Below are positions 1 through 5,006 of a stretch of DNA of 6,321 nucleotides, in pieces. A model generated the notes under the pieces. It did no database searches, was not told the DNA's origin, and saw only the letters and a program-made list of their open reading frames with translations. The position numbers and the translations under genes are program-made. Source of the stretch: an uncultured Clostridia bacterium (lineage in GTDB: Bacteria > Bacillota > Clostridia > UBA1381); the NCBI GenBank assembly GCA_945948775.1, contig CAMFCK010000055.1, forward strand, positions 1-6,321. Direction: 5' to 3'. Numbering within the stretch: the stretch's first letter is position 1; each line of letters opens with the position of its first letter.

Positions 1-65
1 CAGCCTAATTGCCACATCTTATGGCAAACATCGCATATCTGTTCTCTTATTTCCGTATATGTCAT
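1..65 (-). CDS. fucA: Class II aldolase, N-terminal fragment (probable L-fuculose-1-phosphate aldolase), runs off left edge
   Basis: Reading the minus strand from the ATG at 65-63 gives an open frame to the window edge, beginning MTYTEIREQICDVCHKMWQLG. The pattern of an amphipathic first helix ending in a Met/Trp-Gln-Leu-Gly turn resembles the start of class II aldolase/adducin proteins, where the next residues usually hold an Asn-Asp-Gly-Asn phosphate-binding loop; that loop lies outside the window. The start is supported by an AAGGTG Shine-Dalgarno at 78-73, which overlaps the fucI stop codon; only 11 bp separate fucI stop from this ATG, so the two are almost certainly cotranscribed. Downstream of fucI, the expected partner is the aldolase that cleaves L-fuculose-1-phosphate into dihydroxyacetone phosphate and L-lactaldehyde. 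Only 21 residues are visible, so the family call is moderate and the substrate is inferred from context. Confidence 0.65.
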   Translation of the reverse strand, partial: MTYTEIREQICDVCHKMWQLG

Positions 66-76
66 TTTTTTACACC

Positions 77-1873
77 TTACTTTTTAAACTGCGCACCGTA
101 GTTAGCGCAAGCTCTGTAATCCGCGCCCTCTTTATCCATTCCGAAAGCATTCCATGCAGCCGGACGGAAAATCTTTTCTTCGGGCACATTATGCATTGAT
201 ACGGGGATCCGCAGCATAGAGCAGAGCGTAATGAGATCTGCGCCGATATGACCATAGCTGATTGCGCCGTGATTTGCGCCCCAGTTGTTCATAACATCAT
301 ATGCTGTTTTAAAAGCGCCGCTGCCTGTAGTGCGCGGAGTAAACCAGGTACACGGCCATGTGTAATCGGTGCGCTTCCAGAGCTTGTCGGAAACCTCCTC
401 CGGCAGACATACCGTATAGCCTTCGGCAATTTGCAGACAAGGTCCGAGCCCCTTTACAAGGTTGAGCCTTATCATTGTTGCTGGCATTTCGGCTCTTGTT
501 TCAAAGCGCGAGGAGTAACCACCGCCTCTGAAATATCCGAAATCTGCCGCATTCCAGGTAACAGAATCCATAACGGTTTTTATGTCATCCTCTGTCATGT
601 CATACCACGGCTTCATAACAGCATTGCCTGCTTTATCCTTTACTTCGCCGCAGGCATCAAGGCAGGCTGCGCCTGAGTTGATGAGATGTATAAAGCCGCC
701 TGCTTCTGCCGCTTTGCCCTCAAGAGTGTAACCGGTTGCCTTCAAAACAGCCTCAGGGCTCCAATATGTACGAACGTCGGCAAAAATCTGGGCGCGGTTG
801 GTAAGAAGCTTCATAAACAGCATCCCAAGACCGTTGAGAACGTCATTCTCGGTTGCGAGTATATACGGCTCTCTTGCGCCGTTCCAGTCAAATGAGGTGT
901 TAAGGATTGCTTCTGCAAAGTCACCGTTCGGATAAAAGTCTGTCCACTGGCGCTGTCCCTGGAAGCCTGCTGCAAGAGCATTGTGTCCGACAGCCTCTTC
1001 CTCGCGTCCCTCCGGCAGATTTGGATTTCCGTTCATGAGATCCTTTATGATAACGGCAGTTTTAACAACAAATTCCCAGTCCTCATCGCATTGCTCGGCA
1101 GATTTTGCAACTTCAGGCGGATTTTTGTCAAAGCCGCGTTTGCAGTATTTTTTCGACCACTCAAGAGCCTTGCGGAATTCTGCTTCATCATATATGCCCT
1201 CGTTCATGCGGCGGATAATTTCCACCTCGTCAACAGATTCTACTCTCATGCCGAGATATTCCTCGATAAAAGAAGAGTCGATTATTGAACCGCCTATACC
1301 CATGCAGATAGAGCCGATTTGCAGATATGATTTTCCGCGCATAGTCGCAGCGGCAACTCCTGCGCGGGCAAAACGCAGGATTTTTTCTTGTACATCAGCA
1401 GGGATCTCGGTGTCGTCTGCATCGCAGACCTCATGCCCGTAGATGCCGAATGCAGGCAGCCCCTTCTGTGCATGTGTTGCAAGAACGCTTGCAAGGTAAA
1501 CCGCGCCGGGACGCTCTGTACCGTTAAAGCCCCATACGCCTTTAATAGTCATCGGATCCATATCCATTGTCTCCGAGCCGTAGCACCAACAGGGAGTTAC
1601 CGTCAGCGTAACAGCTACATTTTCACGGCGGAATTTATCCGCGCAGGCTGCGCTTTCAGCCACTCTGCCTATAGTTGTATCGGCAATGACCACCTTGACA
1701 GGCTCGCCGTTTGTGTATTTTATATTTGCTCTTATAAGCTCTGCGGCGGATTTTGCCATGTTCATTGTCTGTTCCTCAAGCGATTCACGTACCTTCAAAG
1801 GACCGCGCCTTCCGTCTATGGTGGGACGTATTCCTATTACCGGGTACTCGCCGATCAATCTTGATTTTGCCAT
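77..1873 (-). CDS. fucI: L-fucose isomerase
   Basis: This 598-residue protein matches the L-fucose isomerase family along its full length (the E. coli enzyme has 591 residues). FucI is a cytoplasmic, Mn-dependent ketol isomerase converting L-fucose to L-fuculose; many members also accept D-arabinose. Family landmarks recalled from the E. coli protein are present: [11 protein letters not shown] near residues 13-23, [13 protein letters not shown] at 28-40, [15 protein letters not shown] at 93-107, [15 protein letters not shown] at 114-128, and [10 protein letters not shown] at 448-457. The three metal ligands are conserved as Glu342 (in ATEND), Asp366 (in [12 protein letters not shown]) and His535 (in NWGANHG). 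The start is well placed behind AAAGGAGAG. It is transcribed divergently from the AraC-type gene and is followed by a probable fuculose-phosphate aldolase, consistent with an L-fucose operon. No frameshift or missing catalytic residue is seen. Confidence 0.97.
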   Translation of the reverse strand: MAKSRLIGEYPVIGIRPTIDGRRGPLKVRESLEEQTMNMAKSAAELIRANIKYTNGEPVKVVIADTTIGRVAESAACADKFRRENVAVTLTVTPCWCYGSETMDMDPMTIKGVWGFNGTERPGAVYLASVLATHAQKGLPAFGIYGHEVCDADDTEIPADVQEKILRFARAGVAAATMRGKSYLQIGSICMGIGGSIIDSSFIEEYLGMRVESVDEVEIIRRMNEGIYDEAEFRKALEWSKKYCKRGFDKNPPEVAKSAEQCDEDWEFVVKTAVIIKDLMNGNPNLPEGREEEAVGHNALAAGFQGQRQWTDFYPNGDFAEAILNTSFDWNGAREPYILATENDVLNGLGMLFMKLLTNRAQIFADVRTYWSPEAVLKATGYTLEGKAAEAGGFIHLINSGAACLDACGEVKDKAGNAVMKPWYDMTEDDIKTVMDSVTWNAADFGYFRGGGYSSRFETRAEMPATMIRLNLVKGLGPCLQIAEGYTVCLPEEVSDKLWKRTDYTWPCTWFTPRTTGSGAFKTAYDVMNNWGANHGAISYGHIGADLITLCSMLRIPVSMHNVPEEKIFRPAAWNAFGMDKEGADYRACANYGAQFKK

Positions 1874-1994
1874 TTTGTTCTCTCCTTTACAAAATATTTT
1901 ATAATAATATTATACCTCTTTATTTTCTGAATTGCCTGTGATATAATATAAAAAAATAGTAAAATATTCACTTTTTTACCGGAGGAATATAAAA
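1874..1994. promoter_or_regulatory. Divergent fucI / araC-type control region
   Basis: This 121-bp AT-rich gap separates two divergent genes and must hold both promoters. A perfect TATAAT lies on the plus strand at 1942-1947, upstream of the regulator, and another on the minus strand at 1914-1909, upstream of fucI. Neither has a good -35 hexamer at 16-18 bp, which would fit activator-dependent transcription, as expected for AraC-family control, but the assignment is inference. Shine-Dalgarno sites flank both ends: GGAGG at 1981-1985 for the regulator and AAAGGAGAG for fucI. No convincing AraC-type direct-repeat operator could be identified by eye. Confidence 0.5.
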
Positions 1995-2834
1995 ATGAAA
2001 TATCTTGAATATAAGGAAACAAGACAACATGGAACACCGGATTTCCCGTATGCGTACTATCATATAACAAAAACTCATCCGAGGTATAATATGGTACACC
2101 ATTGGCATACACAGTATGAAATAATATATATGATAGACGGCAGCTTTAATGTAATGATAAACGGAGAGGAATATTTGATAAAAAAGGACGAGGCACTGTT
2201 TGTTGCCGGCGGTATGATGCACGGAGGTATGCCCGATGAGGCTGAGTATGAATGCCTTGTATTTGAGCCGGATGCATTTTTGCGCCGCAGCATGATGCAG
2301 GGAGAAAGAAGTGCAGAGCTTATAAGCAATGTGCGGCGTCCGGCACCGGATGTGCTGAATAAAAATAATTCTGCGAAGGCGCTCGTTGAAAAGATATTCA
2401 GCGAGCTTCGCTCAAAAAAAGAGGGATACCGACTGATTGTACAGGGAGCGGTTATGCAGCTTTTCGGAGAGCTTGCGAGAGTTGAAGCTGACGGAGCGGC
2501 TGTAAAGAACAAGCGGCGGATTAAAAGTCTGAAAAATGCGCTTGCATATATTGAGGAGCATTACTCGGAGCAGATTGCTCTTGATGATATAGCTGCTGCA
2601 AGCGGAATGAACAGCCGATATCTGTGCAGGGTTTTCAGAGAAATGACGCATAAAACTCCGGTTGATTATCTTAATTACTACCGTATTGAATGCGCCTGCG
2701 AGCAGATTGCCTCAACAGATGACAGTATGACTGATATTGCGCTTGGCTGTGGATTCTGCGATCTGAGTTATTTTATAAAGGTTTTTAAAAGGTATAAGGG
2801 TATTACTCCATCCGAATACGGAAAGCATTTATAA
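1995..2834 (+). CDS. AraC-family transcriptional regulator (cupin plus double HTH)
   Basis: A 279-residue protein with classic AraC/XylS architecture. The N-terminal half is a cupin-like sensor: His35-His36-Trp37-His38, Glu42 and His76 (in GGMMHGG) are placed like the metal or ligand residues of cupins. The C-terminal domain holds two helix-turn-helix units, the first around residues 195-215 (LDDIAAASGMNSRYLCRVFR) and the second around 245-265 (MTDIALGCGFCDLSYFIKVF), followed by the family signature YKGITPSEY at 267-275. Start selection is clear from GGAGG nine bases upstream. Being divergent from fucI, it probably senses L-fucose or a related metabolite and activates the fuc genes; this is inferred from position, not from specificity residues. 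No terminator hairpin is evident directly downstream, so readthrough toward spoVAD is possible. Confidence 0.9.
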   Translation: MKYLEYKETRQHGTPDFPYAYYHITKTHPRYNMVHHWHTQYEIIYMIDGSFNVMINGEEYLIKKDEALFVAGGMMHGGMPDEAEYECLVFEPDAFLRRSMMQGERSAELISNVRRPAPDVLNKNNSAKALVEKIFSELRSKKEGYRLIVQGAVMQLFGELARVEADGAAVKNKRRIKSLKNALAYIEEHYSEQIALDDIAAASGMNSRYLCRVFREMTHKTPVDYLNYYRIECACEQIASTDDSMTDIALGCGFCDLSYFIKVFKRYKGITPSEYGKHL

Positions 2835-2915
2835 AAATTGCAAAATGACGGGCAGGAGTTTAGTCTGTTACTGTATTTTGTGCGTTTATGTACTTGACAG
2901 AGAGGTCTGTTTGTG

Positions 2916-2951
2916 GCAAAAGAGGAATGCTAACCGGGTTAGCAAAAGAGG
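2916..2951. repeat. Operator-like palindrome framed by a 10-bp direct repeat
   Basis: A perfect inverted repeat GCTAACC-G-GGTTAGC occupies 2929-2943. It is bracketed by two exact copies of GCAAAAGAGG at 2916-2925 and 2942-2951, starting 26 bp apart; the second copy shares two bases with the palindrome. A consensus-like TTGACA sits 30 bp upstream at 2894-2899, without a matching -10 at normal spacing. No T-run follows, so this is not an intrinsic terminator. It resembles a dimer-binding operator; the binding protein is unknown. Confidence 0.5.
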
Positions 2952-3000
2952 TAATATTTGACTAATTTTGAATGAAGCAGCCGCTGCTGATAAATTCGCT

Positions 3001-3029
3001 GAATATTTTTCACGATCTATGAGAAAATA
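3001..3029 (+). promoter_or_regulatory. Possible forespore sigma-G promoter for spoVAD-spoVAE
   Basis: The spoVA operon is transcribed by the late forespore factor sigma-G in Bacillus. GAATA at 3001-3005 fits the sigma-G -35 pattern, and 17 bp later GAAAATA at 3023-3029 keeps the A and final TA of the -10 consensus (CATnnTA) but misses its C and T. A start near 3036 would leave almost no leader ahead of the AGAGGTG ribosome site at 3037-3043, so the match is tentative. Confidence 0.22.
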
Positions 3030-3048
3030 AGTAAACAGAGGTGATTTT

Positions 3049-4059
3049 ATGGCAAGCAGAAAAGGAAAGCAGACTTTTATACTTGACAGTAAGCCGCAGA
3101 TTTCTGCAGCGGCGTCTATAGCCGGCAAAAAAGAGAGTGAGGGACCGTTAGGGCGTGTGTTCGATGTAACGCTTGAGGATGACATGTGGGGCGAAAATAC
3201 ATGGGAAAAGTCGGAAAGCAAGCTTCAAAGAGAGGCGGTCAGGCTTGCAATAGAAAAAAGAGGTGTGCGTGAGTCAGATATAGACTGTATGTTCGCAGGC
3301 GATTTGCTCAACCAGTGCGTAGGCGCGCATTATGGGCTAAAGGATATGCGTATACCGTTTTTCGGACTTTACGGAGCGTGCTCAACCTTTTGTGAAAGCA
3401 TGGCGCTTGCGGCAATGATGGTTGACGCAGGGTTTTGCCGTCGCTCTGTTTGTGTGACTTCAAGCCATTTCTGCTCGGCGGAAAAGCAGTTCCGCATGCC
3501 GCTTGACTACGGAGGACAAAGAACACCCACCTCACAGTGGACAGTAACGGGTACCGGAGCCGCAATTATAGAGCCGGGAGAGGGAATTAATATTTCAAGT
3601 GTGACGGCAGGAAGGATATTGGATATGGGAATAAGCGATGCAAACAACATGGGCGCGGCTATGGCGCCGGCAGCAAAGGATACGCTTATGTGCCTGTTCA
3701 ATGATACCGGCACTGCGCCTGAGGATTATGACCTGATACTTACCGGCGATCTCGGCGTGGTAGGTTCAGAGCTTTTTCGCGATATGACAAGCCGCGAGGG
3801 CAAGGATATATATTCGCGGCATGAGGACTGTGGCTGTATGATATTTGATATAAAAGGGCAGGATGTACATGCCGGAGGAAGCGGCTGCGGGTGTATCGCA
3901 AGTGTATTCAGCTCGGAAATCATGAACAGACTCAAACAGGGAAGAATTAAAAAAATGATACTGATGGCTACAGGAGCACTTATGAATACACAGGCATTAT
4001 ATCAGGGTGAAAGCATACCCAGTATAGCTCACGCAATCGTTATAGAAGGGAGTAAGTAA
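3049..4059 (+). CDS. spoVAD: Stage V sporulation protein AD
   Basis: A 336-residue protein with the thiolase-like fold typical of SpoVAD (338 residues in B. subtilis). SpoVAD is a peripheral inner-membrane protein of the forespore that binds dipicolinic acid (DPA) and, with other SpoVA proteins, loads Ca-DPA during sporulation and takes part in its release at germination. Visible landmarks are the N-terminal GKQTFILDSKP, GLYGACSTFCESMAL at 106-120 with Cys111 at the thiolase nucleophile position, TSSHFCSAEKQFR near 137-149, TPTSQWTVTGTGAA at 159-172, DLGVVGSE near 234-241, and DVHAGGSGCGC at 272-282. The start is supported by AGAGGTG five bases upstream. Its stop codon directly abuts the spoVAE start, so the two are translationally and transcriptionally coupled. 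spoVAC, usually immediately upstream, is absent from this position. Confidence 0.96.
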   Translation: MASRKGKQTFILDSKPQISAAASIAGKKESEGPLGRVFDVTLEDDMWGENTWEKSESKLQREAVRLAIEKRGVRESDIDCMFAGDLLNQCVGAHYGLKDMRIPFFGLYGACSTFCESMALAAMMVDAGFCRRSVCVTSSHFCSAEKQFRMPLDYGGQRTPTSQWTVTGTGAAIIEPGEGINISSVTAGRILDMGISDANNMGAAMAPAAKDTLMCLFNDTGTAPEDYDLILTGDLGVVGSELFRDMTSREGKDIYSRHEDCGCMIFDIKGQDVHAGGSGCGCIASVFSSEIMNRLKQGRIKKMILMATGALMNTQALYQGESIPSIAHAIVIEGSK

Positions 4060-4416
4060 ATGGATTATATCAAAGCGTTTGTTGTCGGCGGACTGATCTG
4101 CGTGATCGGACAGATCCTTATCGATAAGACAAAGCTCACACCGGCGCGTATTCTGGTCTGCTATGTTGTTGCGGGAGTGTTTTTGCAGCTTTTAGGATTG
4201 TATGAACCGCTGGTTAAGTTTGCGGGAGCCGGTGCAAGCGTGCCGCTGACCGGCTTTGGCTATAATCTGTGCAAGGGTGTGTACCGCGCTGTTGCAGATA
4301 ACGGGCTTGCCGGAGTTTTGTCCGGGGGTTTTACGGCTTCAGCAATGGGAATCGGAGCAGCGGTTATTTTCGGTCTGCTGTCTGCAATCGTATTTAAGCC
4401 GAAGTCAAAAAGCTGA
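4060..4416 (+). CDS. spoVAE: Stage V sporulation protein AE (SpoVAEb-type membrane protein)
   Basis: A 118-residue hydrophobic protein of the SpoVAC/SpoVAEb membrane family. It opens with the family motif AFVVGGLICVIGQILIDKTKLTPARILV (residues 6-33) and carries GLYEPLVKFAGAGASVPLTGFGYNL (46-70) and a Gly-rich VLSGGFTASAMGIGAA stretch (86-101), ending in a short basic tail. Hydrophobic segments run at roughly 4-22, 30-47, 52-70 and 83-112. It is thought to form part of the DPA channel in the inner spore membrane with SpoVAC and SpoVAD. The size and the KLTPARIL segment point to SpoVAEb rather than SpoVAC, which is about 150 residues with a longer N-terminus. The start directly follows the spoVAD TAA, with AAGGGAG in the end of spoVAD as ribosome site. 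Confidence 0.94.
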   Translation: MDYIKAFVVGGLICVIGQILIDKTKLTPARILVCYVVAGVFLQLLGLYEPLVKFAGAGASVPLTGFGYNLCKGVYRAVADNGLAGVLSGGFTASAMGIGAAVIFGLLSAIVFKPKSKS

Positions 4417-4424
4417 AGTCTTTT

Positions 4425-4448
4425 CCGCCGTGCGGTTTGCTGCGGCGG
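4425..4448. repeat. Small GC-rich inverted repeat after spoVAE
   Basis: CCGCCG at 4425-4430 and CGGCGG at 4443-4448 can pair around a 12-base loop starting eight bases after the spoVAE stop. There is no T-run behind the right arm, so it is not a standard intrinsic terminator; it may be a weak 3' stabilising hairpin or chance. The remainder of 4417-4539 shows no coding; TATAAT at 4467-4472 has no -35 partner. Confidence 0.3.
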
Positions 4449-4554
4449 TACATAAGCGCGTGATAATATAATGAAGCTGTAAGACGGTGGATATAGCTGT
4501 ATTTGTAAACAGAAAAAATGGTGAGCGCATATGCATATGAAAGGATTTGAAAAA

Positions 4555-4695
4555 ATGAAAAAAATCATATCGGTATTATTAGCTGTGCTTATGACAGCGT
4601 TCCTCTGCAGCTGCGGGAAAAAGGCGCTTGACAGCAGGGCTGTCAGGGTGTGGACACAAAATTCAATATACCAGCACATAAAAACTCCCGTATGA
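4555..4695 (+). CDS. Short lipoprotein-like ORF, probably the truncated 5' end of a larger gene
   Basis: The ATG at 4555, nine bases behind AAAGGA (4540-4545), opens a 46-codon frame beginning MKKIISVLLAVLMTAFLCSC. This is a textbook lipoprotein signal: two lysines, a hydrophobic core (residues 4-17), and a lipobox Leu17-Cys18-Ser19-Cys20, with Cys20 the likely lipidated residue, followed by Gly-Lys-Lys. After about residue 30 the composition changes (RVWTQNSIYQHIKTPV), and the TGA stop lies inside the left arm of the downstream terminator. Clostridial lipoproteins with this leader are usually several hundred residues, so this looks like a gene whose body was deleted, with the frame running into terminator DNA; a genuine small lipoprotein cannot be excluded. 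Two further in-frame ATGs at 4531 and 4537 lack a good ribosome site. An inverted repeat TGACAGC-AGG-GCTGTCA lies within the frame at 4629-4645. Confidence 0.6.
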   Translation: MKKIISVLLAVLMTAFLCSCGKKALDSRAVRVWTQNSIYQHIKTPV

Positions 4696-4718
4696 ATTTT
4701 CTCATACGGGAGTTTTTA
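4679..4718. terminator. Strong bidirectional intrinsic terminator
   Basis: Arms at 4679-4695 and 4702-4718 form a perfect 17-bp stem with a six-base loop (ATTTTC). The core ACTCCCGTATGA is flanked by A-runs on the left and a T-run on the right, so a U-tract follows the stem in transcripts of either strand. On the plus strand it ends the spoVA/lipoprotein transcription unit; on the minus strand it would serve the convergent SLH-protein gene. The lipoprotein-like ORF ends within the left arm. Confidence 0.88.
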
Positions 4719-4722
4719 ATAA
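4717..4722. repeat. Left TAATAA, probable target-site duplication
   Basis: TAATAA directly adjoins the left terminal repeat (4723) of the hairpin element and matches the copy at 4977-4982. Its first two bases belong to the tail of the terminator stem, suggesting insertion right beside that terminator. Confidence 0.6.
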
Positions 4723-4976
4723 ATGACTGCTGAACAATTCTGAAACGCAGCCGCATAGCGTTTTGTAAGCGTTTCAGAATTGTTCAGGTGCAAGGTTTTT
4801 GTGCTTTTTTGCCAAAAACCTTGCACTTTGTGTCGGCTGTCGTCTCCCGACATCCGACACAAACAGTCAGTCAATCAATGTCGTGAACCTAAAAATAGCA
4901 TTTTAATGCTATTTTTAGGTGTGAAATTGTAAATTTCACACAAATGGTTTCGCAAAACCATTTGTTCAGTAGACAT
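4723..4976. mobile_element. 254-bp non-coding hairpin element, MITE-like, with terminal inverted repeats and 6-bp direct repeats
   Basis: The element has terminal inverted repeats matching at 13 of 15 positions: ATGACTGCTGAACAA at 4723-4737 against the complement of 4962-4976 (ATGTCTACTGAACAA). Immediately outside both ends is TAATAA (4717-4722 and 4977-4982), as left by a transposase that duplicates a 6-bp target. Inside, six hairpins fill almost the whole length in two three-hairpin groups (4724-4869 and 4877-4977). No ORF of note exists on either strand, so movement would need a transposase supplied in trans; none is in the window. It sits between the terminator and the stop of the convergent SLH gene. 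The boundaries and repeats are directly seen; mobility is inferred. I do not recognise a named family. A structured non-coding RNA is an alternative. Confidence 0.65.
4724..4869. repeat. Cloverleaf unit 1: three abutting hairpins closed by an outer stem
   Basis: Outer stem TGACTG (4724-4729) pairs with CAGTCA (4864-4869). Between them, with no unpaired base at the junctions, lie hairpin 1 (arms 4730-4748 and 4769-4787, 19 bp perfect, 20-base loop), hairpin 2 (4788-4801 and 4813-4826, 14 bp perfect, 11-base loop) and hairpin 3 (4827-4842 and 4848-4863, 16 positions with one mismatch C4837/T4853, five-base loop). AAACGC of hairpin 1 could alternatively pair with GCGTT at 4758-4762. The arrangement is a four-way junction with three leaves in either strand. 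Confidence 0.8.
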
Positions 4977-4977
4977 T
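4877..4977. repeat. Cloverleaf unit 2: three abutting hairpins closed by an interrupted outer stem
   Basis: The outer stem is AATGTC (4877-4882) with GACATT (4972-4977), then a small internal loop (G4883 against 4969-4971), then TGA (4884-4886) with TCA (4966-4968). Inside, again without spacers, lie hairpin 4 (arms 4887-4902 and 4905-4920, 16 positions, tiny loop), hairpin 5 (4921-4928 and 4932-4939, 8 bp, loop GTA; two more pairs are possible by borrowing from neighbours) and hairpin 6 (4940-4950 and 4955-4965, 11 bp, loop CGCA). All arms are perfect. The leaf sequences are unrelated to those of unit 1, although the plan is the same. Confidence 0.8.
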
Positions 4978-4982
4978 AATAA
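4977..4982. repeat. Right TAATAA, probable target-site duplication
   Basis: TAATAA directly follows the right terminal repeat of the hairpin element, in the same orientation as the copy at 4717-4722. Removing the element plus one copy would leave the terminator stem 28 bp downstream of the SLH gene stop. Confidence 0.6.
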
Positions 4983-5006
4983 GGTACTGTCAGCCGATAT
5001 ATAAAA

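Noticed and set aside
248..1864. Several plus-strand open frames antisense to fucI, up to 158 codons
   Set aside because: They lie opposite a full-length, clearly conserved isomerase and show no domain-like sequence or ribosome sites; they are shadows of its codon bias.
2894..2922. TTGACA at 2894-2899 as a vegetative promoter
   Set aside because: The position 17 bp downstream reads CAAAAG, and neighbouring spacings give no -10-like hexamer.
4464..4472. TATAAT at 4467-4472 as a promoter for the lipoprotein-like ORF
   Set aside because: No -35 element is visible at 16-18 bp upstream (GC-rich GGCGGT there), so the hexamer alone does not support a call.
4260..4679. Minus-strand frame of 139 codons across spoVAE and the lipoprotein-like ORF
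   Set aside because: It runs antisense to spoVAE, is rich in residues typical of reverse-frame reading, and has no ribosome site or recognisable motif.
4724..4977. CRISPR array or tRNA gene as an explanation of the repeated hairpins
   Set aside because: The hairpin arms do not repeat one sequence with spacers, and no tRNA consensus (T-loop GTTCRANNC, anticodon arm, CCA end) fits; arms are too long and loops wrong.
4724..4977. Retron or diversity-generating RNA component
   Set aside because: There is no reverse transcriptase gene in the window, and the symmetric gapless leaf arrangement differs from an msr-msd layout.
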